A stretch of 47,361 nt of DNA. Origin: an uncultured Collinsella sp. GTDB taxonomy: Bacteria; Actinomycetota; Coriobacteriia; Coriobacteriales; Coriobacteriaceae. Below, one piece after another: positions 16,291 to 24,303 of this stretch (position 1 is the stretch's first letter; the number at the start of each line of letters is the position of its first letter). The notes under the pieces are model-generated. The model saw only the letters and a program-made list of their open reading frames with translations. It was not told where the DNA came from and searched no databases. The DNA lies in NCBI GenBank assembly GCA_900545165.1, contig UQYA01000006.1:1-47361 (forward strand), given 5' to 3'. A program made the position numbers and the translations under genes.

Positions 16291-16360
16291 GTTGACCACG
16301 CATGGGGTCGAACCCGAAAGGGCGCGGAGCTGAGGAATCTGCACCGTGATTCCCTTAGGG

Positions 16361-16417
16361 AAAAACGACTAAAGCCCCATAGCGTGTTCTCCTTAGGGGA
16401 ATCATGTTTACGGGGCT
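16361..16417 (-). terminator. Possible terminator of the flavoprotein gene
   Basis: On the minus strand AGCCCC (16417-16412) pairs with GGGGCT (16378-16373) around a loop that itself folds as TTCCCCTAAGGAGAA. A T5 run follows 8 bases on (16365-16361). The geometry is unusual, so confidence is modest. Confidence 0.4.
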
Positions 16418-16463
16418 CGATACATGTTGAGAAATTGTGATCAAACTCAAGGTGAGAATCGAT

Positions 16464-17990
16464 TTAGTCCGCTCGATAGTGCGATCCGAGGCTTTCGGAT
16501 CGCTCGCGCATGGCTTTGACCATTTCCGTTGCCAGCTGAATCTGCGACTGTAGGCGGGCGAGGGCAGCGATTTCACTGTCGTTGGCATGTGGTTTATTTA
16601 GAGCCGTAGCTTCCTCTTGCAGGCTTTCAAGCTGTTGCAGGGCCTTGGACAGGCCCGCTTCGGTCCTATTGATCATGCAGTAGGTACTCATCGTGGGCTT
16701 AAGGCTGCGTGTCAGGCGTTCGGCGTCTGTTGTGGCAATGCCGTACTGTGGGAGGGCGATATCCGCCTTCGGGGCCACCTTAGGTGAATTCTGCGCTGCT
16801 GCCGCCGCCGACGCGCCCGCGATGCGCCCAAACACGATGCCGTTGGCGCTCGATAGACCGCCGATGCGATCGGCGCCGTGCATGCCGCCTGTCGTCTCGC
16901 CGCAGGCATAGAGGCCCTCAACGCCCGTGTACGCGGTCTTGTCGATTTTGATGCCACCGTTGGCAGCGTGGGCATACATCGCCACACGCATCTCGTCGGT
17001 CGGCGCGATGCCGTGCTCGTCTTGTAGCCAGGTAGCAAAGGTCTGCACAAACTCGGGGACGTCCTCGCGGGGGAAGTCGTAGTGGAGTGCCAGGCCTTCG
17101 GCACCTGCCTGATCAATGACGAGATCGATAGCGCGGGAGGTCAAGCGTGACGTGAAGGGACCATATCCAGAGCGCTGCTCGAGCAGGTCGTCCAGCTTGT
17201 CGTCGGCAATATCTACCGGCTGGTCTACATGTACGTAGCGCCAGGTTTTCTCGTTGAAGACCAAGTTACGCCTGGGCTCGATGAAGCCGGGCATCATCTG
17301 CATGAACTCTATATTAGTAAGTGTTGCGCCGTGCGCGAGTGCGATGGCCTGCGAGGAGCTGAGCACATCAGCCGACGTAAGGCTGCGCTCGAACAGGCCG
17401 CCAGTGCCACCGGCTGCGATGATCGTGGCCTTGGCAGCAAAGGGCACGATTCGATTTTTGGTGAGGTCGTAGAGCACGGTTCCGGTTACTCTGCCGTTCG
17501 TGTCTTCAACAAGGTCAATAAGCTCATGGCGGGGGAGCAGGCGAATGCCGAGCGACTCGATCCTGGTCGTCAGAGCGTCCTCAAGGGGCTTGCGGGTGAG
17601 GCCGCGCCACATGCGCGTCTTGTGATCAAAGCAGGGGATAAACTGCTTTTGCTGAGCACTCTCGGCGCTTTGCGGACGCTGTAGCTCAACGCCCAGGTCT
17701 TGCTCGAGCCAGTCAATCGCTTGGGGAATGCCGTGGACAAACGTCTGGACGAGTTCGGGGTCGGCAACGCCGCCGCCGACGGTCTGGATGGTGTCGATGA
17801 GGTCCTGTTCATCGTCTTCGTCGACGGGACCGATGAGGCCGAGGCCCCAGGTACCCGGGAAGAAGCTCGATCCACTCATGGTCTTGCCGGCGCTTGCCAC
17901 AGTGACGGTTGCACCCGTGCGTGCCGCTTCGATGGCGGCGCAAAGGCCCGCAATGCCAGATCCAATTACCAGTACATCAGTCGATTCCAT
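16464..17990 (-). CDS. FAD-dependent oxidoreductase (fumarate reductase/NadB-like flavoprotein)
   Basis: A 508-residue protein with an N-terminal dinucleotide-binding motif (VLVIGSGIAGLCAAIEAA, about residues 6-23) and IIAAGGTGGLFERS mid-protein. The C-terminal signature GLYACGETTGGMHGADRIGG is typical of the FAD-binding-2 family that includes fumarate reductase flavoproteins and L-aspartate oxidase. A helical C-terminal tail follows. No Tat or Sec signal and no covalent-flavin domain is seen, so it is likely cytosolic. NadB activity is possible, but no nadA or nadC lies nearby and the substrate is unassigned. AAAGGA precedes the ATG at 17990; the longer frame to 18047 has an atypical N-terminus. 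Confidence 0.78.
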   Translation of the reverse strand: MESTDVLVIGSGIAGLCAAIEAARTGATVTVASAGKTMSGSSFFPGTWGLGLIGPVDEDDEQDLIDTIQTVGGGVADPELVQTFVHGIPQAIDWLEQDLGVELQRPQSAESAQQKQFIPCFDHKTRMWRGLTRKPLEDALTTRIESLGIRLLPRHELIDLVEDTNGRVTGTVLYDLTKNRIVPFAAKATIIAAGGTGGLFERSLTSADVLSSSQAIALAHGATLTNIEFMQMMPGFIEPRRNLVFNEKTWRYVHVDQPVDIADDKLDDLLEQRSGYGPFTSRLTSRAIDLVIDQAGAEGLALHYDFPREDVPEFVQTFATWLQDEHGIAPTDEMRVAMYAHAANGGIKIDKTAYTGVEGLYACGETTGGMHGADRIGGLSSANGIVFGRIAGASAAAAAQNSPKVAPKADIALPQYGIATTDAERLTRSLKPTMSTYCMINRTEAGLSKALQQLESLQEEATALNKPHANDSEIAALARLQSQIQLATEMVKAMRERSESLGSHYRAD

Positions 17991-18175
17991 CGGATTCCTT
18001 TCTCGTCCGGCGCATTGTCGCACGGGTGATCGGCAATGGGGCCGCAAAGACTCGGCAAATCGGTAAAAGGCAAATATGGCAGGTGGGCGTCATGGGCGCT
18101 CTGACGCTCCATCTCATCACATCTTGTATTTCGCCCCAACTGATATATCGGCATTAGCTACCCTGCGACAGCGCA

Positions 18176-18211
18176 AACAAAAAGAGCCGCTACCCGGGTG
18201 GATAGCGGCTC
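18176..18211 (-). terminator. Terminator of the GGGtGRT/NifU-like operon
   Basis: GAGCCGCTA (18184-18192) pairs with TAGCGGCTC (18203-18211). On the minus strand it is followed by TTTTTGTTTG. Confidence 0.88.
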
Positions 18212-18246
18212 CAAAGCTCAACTATATGAGCATCGCGCGGGCGCGA

Positions 18247-19251
18247 TTAGGCCTTGAGGGCCTCCTCGACGGCGACAGCGCAAGCGACGGTGGCACCGAC
18301 CATGGGGTTGTTGCCCATGCCGATGAGACCCATCATGTCGACGTGCGCAGGCACGGAGGAAGAACCGGCGAACTGGGCGTCGGAGTGCATGCGGCCCATG
18401 GTGTCGGTCATGCCGTAAGAGGCAGGGCCGGCGCCCATGTTGTCCGGGTGCAGGGTACGGCCAGTGCCGCCACCAGAAGCGACGGAGAAGTACTTCTTGC
18501 CAGCCTCGAGGCGCTCCTTCTTGTAGGTGCCAGCGACGGGGTGCTGGAAGCGCGTGGGGTTGGTGGAGTTACCGGTGATCGAGATGTCGACGTTCTCGTG
18601 CCACATGATGGCAACGCCCTCGCGGACGTCGTCGGCGCCGTAGCAGTTGACGGCGGCGCGGGGACCATCGGAGTAGGGGATGGTCTCGACGACCTTGAGC
18701 TCGCCCGTGAAGTAGTCGAACTGGGTCTTCACGTAGGTGAAGCCGTTGATGCGGGCGATAATCTGAGCAGCGTCCTTGCCCAGACCGTTGAGGATGACGC
18801 GCAGCGGCTTCTTACGAGCCTTGTTGGCGTTCAGAGCCAGGCCGATAGCACCCTCAGCGGCAGCGAAGGACTCGTGACCGGCCAGGAAGGCGAAGCACTC
18901 GGTGTCGTCGGAGAGCAGCATAGCGCCCAGGTTGCCGTGGCCCAGACCGACCTTGCGGTCCTCGGCGACGGAGCCGGGAACGGTGAAGGCCTGGATGCCC
19001 TCGCCGATGATGGCGGCAGCCTCAGAAGCGGACTTGGCGCCACGCTTGACAGCGAGAGCGCAACCGAGGGTGTAGGCCCACTCGGCGTTCTGGAAGGCGA
19101 TGGACTGGGTGTTGTTGACGATCTCACGCGGGTTGAAGCCCTTGTCGGTGCAGATCTGCAGAGCTTCCTCGAGGGAGGCGATGCCGTTGTCGGCGAGGCA
19201 CTTGTTGATCTTGTCAGCGCGGCGCTCGTAACCTTCGAACGTAACAATCAT
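18247..19251 (-). CDS. GGGtGRT protein (conserved, function unknown)
   Basis: A 334-residue soluble protein carrying the name-giving motif exactly, GGGTGRTLHPDNMGAGPAS at about residues 258-277, followed by a His/Asp-rich segment. Further conserved-looking blocks are LGHGNLGAMLLSDDTECFAFLAGHESFAAAEGA-like sequence in the middle (positions about 103-135) and MMGLIGMGNNPMVGATVACAVA at the end. The family (GGGtGRT, known from anaerobes) has no established biochemical role as far as I know. It lies 18 bases downstream of the NifU-like scaffold gene, so the two are almost certainly co-transcribed. That suggests iron-sulfur-linked chemistry, which is inference. GGGAGGG precedes the ATG. The common-codon bias and strong ribosome-binding site suggest high expression. 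Confidence 0.88.
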   Translation of the reverse strand: MIVTFEGYERRADKINKCLADNGIASLEEALQICTDKGFNPREIVNNTQSIAFQNAEWAYTLGCALAVKRGAKSASEAAAIIGEGIQAFTVPGSVAEDRKVGLGHGNLGAMLLSDDTECFAFLAGHESFAAAEGAIGLALNANKARKKPLRVILNGLGKDAAQIIARINGFTYVKTQFDYFTGELKVVETIPYSDGPRAAVNCYGADDVREGVAIMWHENVDISITGNSTNPTRFQHPVAGTYKKERLEAGKKYFSVASGGGTGRTLHPDNMGAGPASYGMTDTMGRMHSDAQFAGSSSVPAHVDMMGLIGMGNNPMVGATVACAVAVEEALKA

Positions 19252-19269
19252 AGTTATTTCCCTCCCTTT

Positions 19270-20004
19270 CTACTCGTGAACCGGGAACACGTTGGCGACG
19301 GAGTGAGTCTCCTCGTCGGTGCGCGGGTCGATGTACTTGGCAGCGTTCTCCCACTGACCATAGTGGCCCATAGCGCCAGCGATGGCCTCCTCGGGGGTCT
19401 TGCCGGCCTTGACGGCGTCGGTGAACTTGCCGAGGTTCAGGAACTCGAATGCGATGATCTCGTTCTTGTCGTTGAGAGCCATGCGGGTGACGTAGCCCTG
19501 AGCGAGCTCGAGGTAACGAGCGCCCTTGGCCTTGGTGCCGAACATGGTGCCGACCTGAGAGCGAAGGCCCTTGCCGAGGTCGTCGAGGGAGGCGCCCACG
19601 GGCAGGCCGCCCTCGGAGAACGCGGTCTGGCTGCGGCCGTAAACGATCTGCAGGAAGATCTCGCGCATAGCAACGTTGATGGCGTCGCAGACGAGGTCGG
19701 TGTTGAGGGCCTCGAGGATGGTCTTACCGGGAAGGATCTCGGAAGCCATGGCGGCAGAGTGGGTCATGCCCGAGCAGCCGATGGTCTCAACGAGGGCCTC
19801 CTCGATGATGCCGTCCTTGACGTTCAGCGTGAGCTTGCAGGCGCCCTGCTGAGGTGCGCACCAACCCACACCGTGCGTAAGACCGGAGATGTCGGAAATC
19901 TCCTTAGCCTGGACCCACTTGCCCTCCTCGGGGATGGGTGCGGGGCCGTGGTATGCACCCTTGGCAACGGGGCACATGTTCTCCACTTCCTGTGAGTACT
20001 GCAT
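19270..20004 (-). CDS. NifU-like iron-sulfur cluster assembly scaffold protein
   Basis: A 244-residue protein related to the IscU/NifU-N scaffold fold. Cysteines lie in HGVGWCAPQQGACKL (about 49 and 57), in ETIGCSGMTHSAAMASEIL (about 77) and in DLVCDAI (about 102), and the strand pattern LTLNVKDGIIEEALVETIGC matches the scaffold family. It is longer than classical IscU (128), with an added C-terminal region ending in HYGQWENAAKYIDPRTDEET. Start ATG at 20004 has GAGGAGAGG directly upstream; the longer frame to 20088 is rejected. It is first in a two-gene operon with the GGGtGRT gene and is distinct from the SufU of the suf operon 1.3 kb away. Confidence 0.83.
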   Translation of the reverse strand: MQYSQEVENMCPVAKGAYHGPAPIPEEGKWVQAKEISDISGLTHGVGWCAPQQGACKLTLNVKDGIIEEALVETIGCSGMTHSAAMASEILPGKTILEALNTDLVCDAINVAMREIFLQIVYGRSQTAFSEGGLPVGASLDDLGKGLRSQVGTMFGTKAKGARYLELAQGYVTRMALNDKNEIIAFEFLNLGKFTDAVKAGKTPEEAIAGAMGHYGQWENAAKYIDPRTDEETHSVANVFPVHE

Positions 20005-20407
20005 GCCTCTCCTCTCTATCGTGTTGGCGTCCCGTCTGGGGGCCGTGGCTGGCGATTGCCGGGCGACCCTTCGAAAGGGACATGACATGCAGCCCCTATA
20101 ATACCGCGAAATGCACGGAATATTCGGCGAACGGCTCAGTTTTCGTAGCGAGAAGTCCGGAAGTTTTAATTGAAACGGTTCAACTCTATGTTCTGTGGTC
20201 GTGAACTTCCGTAGAGGGGGTCCGTCTTGGGCAAGCTATTGGTCAGCTCTTGTAAGCATTGCGGGGGTTGACCTGTTGCAACGATGCCGTTCGCCGCCTG
20301 ATTACTGCCTTTGGCCGCGCGAGTGTATTGTTTTGCGTGAATGTTTTGATGGCACGCTTCAATCGTGCTGTATTGGATGGCAAGCAGATCCCGGCGAAGG
20401 GAGCGCC
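20005..20407. other. Divergent intergenic region, NifU-like / RAYT
   Basis: About 400 bases without a gene. A good minus-strand -10 (TATTAT, 20098-20103) probably drives the NifU-like operon, with a weak -35. An 8-bp inverted repeat CGGAAGTT / AACTTCCG (20158-20165 and 20204-20211) and a small dyad TTGAA-N4-TTCAA lie between the genes. AAGGGAG before 20408 sets the RAYT start. Confidence 0.5.
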
Positions 20408-21217
20408 ATGCAGCGCGTTTGGAGAACGGTTACCGGCTTTTACCATGTCTGTGCCCGCGGTACGGGCAAGCAGCTCATCTTTGAGGGCGATGACGACCGG
20501 TGGGAGTTTTTGGAGCTGATGCGTGAGTGCTGCCGCAAGGCGGGCGTGACGGTTATCGCCTGGTGTCTTATGGGCAATCACGTGCGTCTGGTGCTTGCAG
20601 ATTACGAGGACGCGATGAGCGCGGCGATGCACCGGCTGCTTTTGACGTACGCGCGGCGGTTCAATAAACGCACGGGGCGCACAGGCCATCTGTTCCAGAA
20701 CCGTTTCGACCGGCGCTCGCTCGATACCGACTGGCAGGTGATGGAGGCTATTCGCTCCGTACACGCCGATCCGCAGGAGGCGGGCGTTAGCCTAATCGAG
20801 CGATATCCCTGGAGCAGCTTTGCGGAGCATTTGTGCGCTTACGACGGTGACGCGACTGATGTCGCGAGGGGATTTTCTGATCCTTCTTGCGTGCTTGAGC
20901 TTTTTGGTTCTGCCGAGGGCTTTATTGCCTATTCGCTTTCATCGACCGACGGCGGCGAGCCAGCGCTGTGCGATATGAAAGAGGCAAAGTGGGAACGCCA
21001 CGCCTTTGCCGACAAGATGACGAAACGCCTAGGCGTGCCGCTCAACGAACTCAAGACCGTTGCGCCCTCGCGGCGAGACAGAATCATTTTTGCTCTGCAC
21101 GATGGCGGCTACACGGTGCGCCAGATTGAGCGGTATACGGGAATCAGCAAGAGCACCGTATCTCGTATCGTGCGCGCTTATGCGCGGGTGAAGGCACAGG
21201 CTGAGCTATCGGAATAG
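20408..21217 (+). CDS. RAYT-type (REP-associated, IS200-like) transposase homologue with C-terminal HTH; catalytic residues altered
   Basis: A 269-residue protein. The Y1/HUH transposase fold is clear: FYHVCARG at about 11-18, CLMGNHVRLVL near 53-63, GRTGHLFQNRF near 88-98, and RYPWSSF near the end of the domain. The HUH motif reads His58-Val-Arg60 instead of His-x-His. The segment that normally carries the nucleophile (consensus R-Y-I-H-x-N-P) reads RSVHADP, with Ser117 in place of Tyr. The protein is therefore predicted not to cut DNA, though the frame is intact. A C-terminal domain (about 195-265) looks like a helix-turn-helix (TVRQIERYTGISKSTVSRIV). AAGGGAG precedes the ATG at 20408. GGGACAA palindromes lie 55 bases downstream. 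Confidence 0.82.
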   Translation: MQRVWRTVTGFYHVCARGTGKQLIFEGDDDRWEFLELMRECCRKAGVTVIAWCLMGNHVRLVLADYEDAMSAAMHRLLLTYARRFNKRTGRTGHLFQNRFDRRSLDTDWQVMEAIRSVHADPQEAGVSLIERYPWSSFAEHLCAYDGDATDVARGFSDPSCVLELFGSAEGFIAYSLSSTDGGEPALCDMKEAKWERHAFADKMTKRLGVPLNELKTVAPSRRDRIIFALHDGGYTVRQIERYTGISKSTVSRIVRAYARVKAQAELSE

Positions 21218-21221
21218 AAAA

Positions 21222-21254
21222 TGGCCGAACCGCTCTTGTCAAGCGATTCGGCCA
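21222..21254 (-). terminator. Terminator of the suf operon
   Basis: TGGCCGAA-C-CGCT pairs with AGCG-A-TTCGGCCA. On the minus strand the stem is followed by TTTTCTATT. It lies between the RAYT stop and the end of sufU. Confidence 0.75.
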
Positions 21255-21261
21255 ACAAAAA

Positions 21262-21301
21262 TCTTAAGATTTGGGACAAGTGCTACTGATTATTTTGTCC
21301 C
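21262..21301. repeat. REP-like palindrome overlapping the end of sufU
   Basis: CTTAAGATTTGGGACAA is followed by 15 bases and TTGTCCC. The arms GGGACAA (21273-21279) and TTGTCCC (21295-21301) are perfect complements. The leading CTTAAGATTTGGGACAA is repeated exactly at 26693-26709. The sufU stop codon (21283-21285) and its last codons lie inside the palindrome. Confidence 0.75.
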
Positions 21302-21717
21302 GTGAGCATGCCGTCGAGGGTGCGCCAGGCGAGCTCGGCGCATTTGACGCGGGCGGGCATGTGCGAGATATCCTGGAGCTGGGCGGCTTCGTCCAGGTCT
21401 TCCAGGTCCTCTTCGGAGAGCTGCTCGCCGCGGATCATGGCGAGGAAGAGCTCTGCCAGGCGGTGAGCTTCCTCGACGGTCTCGCCGGTGATGAGGTCGG
21501 CCATGATGTCGGCACTGGCCTGGCTGATGGCACAGCCGTGGCCGGTAAAGGAGGCCTCCTCGATCACGCCGTTCTCGACGCGCAGCTGCAAGGTGAGCTC
21601 GTCGCCGCAGCTGGGGTTGATGCCGTCGTGCTCGTGCGTGGGAGCATCCATCTCGTACTTATAGTCGGGGTGCGAGTTGTGCTCCATAAATGTGGTGGAG
21701 GTGTACAGATTACCCAT
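21283..21717 (-). CDS. sufU: SufU-type iron-sulfur scaffold/sulfur-transfer protein
   Basis: A 144-residue zinc/iron-sulfur protein that takes persulfide sulfur from SufS. The three conserved cysteines are visible: Cys37 in NPSCGDELTL, Cys62 in GHGCAISQAS, and Cys126 in ARVKCAELAW. Between Cys62 and Cys126 lies the insertion that separates SufU from IscU. The ATG at 21717 overlaps the end of sufS by eight bases, with GGAGC upstream, so translation is coupled. The last five codons (GQNNQ) are encoded by one arm and the centre of a REP-like palindrome, so the natural C-terminus may have been replaced or extended by a repeat insertion. It is the last gene of the suf operon. Confidence 0.92.
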   Translation of the reverse strand: MGNLYTSTTFMEHNSHPDYKYEMDAPTHEHDGINPSCGDELTLQLRVENGVIEEASFTGHGCAISQASADIMADLITGETVEEAHRLAELFLAMIRGEQLSEEDLEDLDEAAQLQDISHMPARVKCAELAWRTLDGMLTGQNNQ

Positions 21718-23035
21718 TGAACGTGCTCCAAACGTGATGCAGGCCGGCGATGAACTTGTCGATGTCGGCCTTGTCGTTGTAGAAGGCCACGCTGGCGCGG
21801 CAGCAAGCAAGGTTTTCGACACCCAGCCAGGTAAGCAGCGGCTGCGCGCAGTGGTGGCCGGCGCGGATGCAGACGCCGTCCATGTCCATGATGCTCGCGA
21901 CGTCGTGCGGGTGGATGCCCTTGACGTTAAAGCTCACGACGCCGTGGTGGTTATCCCAATAGATGGAGCCGATGATCTGGACAAAGTCGAGCTGCATGAG
22001 TTCGCCCATCAGATAGTGGACGAGTGCCTGCTCGCGGGCCTGGATGTTCTCGTAACCCACCGTGTTGACCAGGTAATCAAGGGCGGCGCCCGTGGCGAAG
22101 ATGCCGGCGGCGTCCTGCGTGCCGGCCTCGAACTTCTCGGGGACGGGCGCCCAGACGGCGTCCTGCTCGGTGACAGAGTCGATCATCTCGCCACCGGTGA
22201 GCATGGGCGGCATGGCGTTCAGCAGGTCCATCTTGCCCCACAGCACGCCGATGCCCATGGGGCCCATGGCCTTGTGTGCGCTAAAGGCAAAGAAGTCGGC
22301 TCCCAGGTCGGCCACATCGACCGGCATGTGCGGCAGCGACTGCGCGCCGTCGACGACCAGATAGCCGCCGTACTTGTGGACGAGCTTGCCGAGGTTCTTG
22401 ACCGGGTTCTCGACGCCCAGCACGTTAGAAACCTGACCCACGGCCAGAATCTTGGTCTTGGGACCCACCTTGGCCAGAACCTCCTCGGTGGTGAGCTGGC
22501 CGGTCTTGGTGGGATAGAGGTAGACGAGCTTGGCGCCGGTCTCGCGGCAGACCTGCTGCCACGGAATCAGGTTGGAGTGGTGCTCCATGATGGTGATGAC
22601 GACCTCATCACCGGGCTCGAGCACCGTGGGTGCAAAGCTCTTGGCGACCAGGTTGAGCGACTCGCTCGTGTTACGGGTGAAGACGACCTCGTTGGCCTGT
22701 GAGGCGCCGATGAGGTCGGCGATCTGCTGGCGGACCTTCGCGATGGCCTCGGTGGCCTCGACGGACAGCGAGTACAGGCCGCGCAGGGGGTTGGCGTTCA
22801 TACGCTGGTAGAAGTCGCGCTCGGCGTCGAGCACGCAGGCAGGGCGCTGCGCGGTGGCGGCACTATCGAGGAAGGCGATCTCGGGGTGCTGCTGAAACAG
22901 CGGGAACTGCGCCTTGTAGGGGTTGGTCTCGATGTCGACGGTAGGCCAGCCGCGCGAGGCCTCGTCGCTGGCGTCGAGCTCCATGGGCTCGGGGGCAGTA
23001 CAGGTGTCGCATTTAACGTGCTCGGTGTCGATCAT
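21710..23035 (-). CDS. sufS: Cysteine desulfurase SufS
   Basis: A 441-residue PLP enzyme that removes sulfur from cysteine and passes it as persulfide to SufU. The PLP lysine is in FSAHKAMGPMG (Lys255) and the catalytic cysteine in RAGHHCAQP (Cys396), both group II (SufS) features. Other family blocks are AFLDSAATAQRP, FTRNTSESLNLVA and EHHSNLIPWQ. An N-terminal extension of about 35 residues with a CDTC pair precedes the usual start. The start ATG overlaps the sufD stop (ATGA), and sufU starts within the 3' end, so the three genes are translationally coupled. Confidence 0.95.
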   Translation of the reverse strand: MIDTEHVKCDTCTAPEPMELDASDEASRGWPTVDIETNPYKAQFPLFQQHPEIAFLDSAATAQRPACVLDAERDFYQRMNANPLRGLYSLSVEATEAIAKVRQQIADLIGASQANEVVFTRNTSESLNLVAKSFAPTVLEPGDEVVITIMEHHSNLIPWQQVCRETGAKLVYLYPTKTGQLTTEEVLAKVGPKTKILAVGQVSNVLGVENPVKNLGKLVHKYGGYLVVDGAQSLPHMPVDVADLGADFFAFSAHKAMGPMGIGVLWGKMDLLNAMPPMLTGGEMIDSVTEQDAVWAPVPEKFEAGTQDAAGIFATGAALDYLVNTVGYENIQAREQALVHYLMGELMQLDFVQIIGSIYWDNHHGVVSFNVKGIHPHDVASIMDMDGVCIRAGHHCAQPLLTWLGVENLACCRASVAFYNDKADIDKFIAGLHHVWSTFNG

Positions 23036-24303
23036 GCGAGCTCCTCTTCAAAGTTGTCGATCAGGTTGTTGCCCAGGCGGACGACGGCTGCGCGGGTGCG
23101 CTCGTCGGTGGCGGAAAGCGCGGCGTCCTCCAGCTTGGCGCGGATGAACAGGTCCTCGGCGGCGTTTTGGTCAAGGCCGCGGCAGGCGAGGTAGAACAGC
23201 TGCTCGTCGCGGACGTGACCGATGGTGGCGCCGTGGTTGCCGGCGACGTCGTCCTCGTCGCAGAGAATGACGGGAACGGTCTTGTTGTCGACGCCCTTGT
23301 TGGCCAAAAGCACCGTCTCGCGCTCGGTGCCGGTTGCACCCTTGCAGCCGTGCACGAGGTCGATGGTGCCGCGGTAGACCTTCTTGGACGTGCCGGTCAG
23401 CACGCCGTTGGCGTCGATCTCGCACTCGGTCTTGCGACCGCGGTGGCGCAGCTCGTAGTTAAAGTCGCGCACCTGCTCTCGGGCGCCCAGGTAGTCAGTA
23501 TCGATGGTGACCTTGGCGGTATCGCCTAGCAGGTCGCCGGCAAGGCCGGTGGCGCTGGCGCCAGCGCCCAGGACGGTGTGCTGCACGTTGACGCGCGCGC
23601 CCTCGTCCAGGAACAGGCCGGTGTCGTCGAGTGCGATCCAGCTATCGTCGAGCGTCTGCGTGCAGGCCACGTTGACGGTGGCGTACTCGTGGGCGCACAC
23701 GCGCAGCACGGATCCCACGACGCCCTCGCCGGCAACGGGGGAGTCCAGGGCGATCTGCAGGTCGAGCGTCGACTGGGGACGGACGACGACGTCGATGGCG
23801 GCGATGGCCGCGGCGGCATCGACACCGCTCACACGCACGGTAACCGTGGCGTGCTTGTATGCGGGCACATCGATGACGACGCGCTTGGTGGCGTGGTCGG
23901 CCAGGTAGGTGTAGGCAGCCTCGCCCATGCCAGTCTCGAAGGCCTCAGCGGGGGAGAGCTCCTCCTCCAGCTTAATGGCACCGGCCTGGTAGACGGAGGT
24001 GGCGGGCACGTCGAGCTCGGTCTCGGGCGTGATGCGGGCGCGGTCGGCGGCATCGCCGGGCGCGGAGGCGCGGCGCTCGGGGAAGCGCTCGGCCATGGCG
24101 TCCATGGCGGCGTCGAACGCGTCTGCCACGCCAGCAAACTGCTCGTCCAAGCCCTCAACCTTAACGGTCTCGGCGGGAGCGGCGGCAAGCTCGTCAGAGA
24201 GCTCGAGCTTGGTCTGGTTCATCTTCAGCCAGCCCCATGTGGCAGCCGGCATCGCATTGACCTGCTCAAGGGTGGTAGCAGCGGTGTTCGTGGTCTGGTT
24301 CAT
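23032..24303 (-). CDS. sufD: SufD, FeS cluster assembly protein
   Basis: A 423-residue member of the SufB/SufD family, which forms the SufBCD scaffold complex with the SufC ATPase. The beta-helix core runs from about 150 to 370 (DVVVRPQSTLDLQIALD ... NYELRHRGRKTECEID), and the C-terminal helical domain contains DVAGNHGATIGHVRDEQLFYLACRG, typical of the family. The N-terminus (1 to about 90) is divergent and carries TWGWLKMNQT. It starts at an ATG overlapping the sufB stop (TAATG) and ends overlapping the sufS start (ATGA). Confidence 0.92.
   Translation of the reverse strand: MNQTTNTAATTLEQVNAMPAATWGWLKMNQTKLELSDELAAAPAETVKVEGLDEQFAGVADAFDAAMDAMAERFPERRASAPGDAADRARITPETELDVPATSVYQAGAIKLEEELSPAEAFETGMGEAAYTYLADHATKRVVIDVPAYKHATVTVRVSGVDAAAAIAAIDVVVRPQSTLDLQIALDSPVAGEGVVGSVLRVCAHEYATVNVACTQTLDDSWIALDDTGLFLDEGARVNVQHTVLGAGASATGLAGDLLGDTAKVTIDTDYLGAREQVRDFNYELRHRGRKTECEIDANGVLTGTSKKVYRGTIDLVHGCKGATGTERETVLLANKGVDNKTVPVILCDEDDVAGNHGATIGHVRDEQLFYLACRGLDQNAAEDLFIRAKLEDAALSATDERTRAAVVRLGNNLIDNFEEELA

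Larger units (their letters stand above)
16054..16336. repeat. Tandem partial duplication of tRNA-Lys 3' end plus terminator
   Basis: A unit of roughly 105 bases starting at 16054 (inside the T-arm of tRNA-Lys copy 2) recurs at 16231 with few differences. Each unit holds the tRNA 3' strand (T-stem and acceptor), the terminator, and GGGGTCGAACCCG, whose first 12 bases are the reverse complement of the tRNA T-arm. Between the units (16154-16230) is a dense run of small palindromes. The second unit lacks the rest of the tRNA. It could mark an old att-type duplication or a slippage product. Confidence 0.7.

Noticed and set aside
18154..18175. CTACCCTGCGACAG, also seen near 6070 before argS, as a possible shared regulatory motif
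   Set aside because: Only about 13 bases match, one site is upstream of a gene and the other between an operon end and another gene's upstream region, and no dyad is present. Probably coincidence.
20195..20407. N-terminal extension of the RAYT homologue from the frame opening at 20195
   Set aside because: The added 71 residues have no resemblance to the family, and AAGGGAG directly precedes the ATG at 20408, where the family alignment begins.
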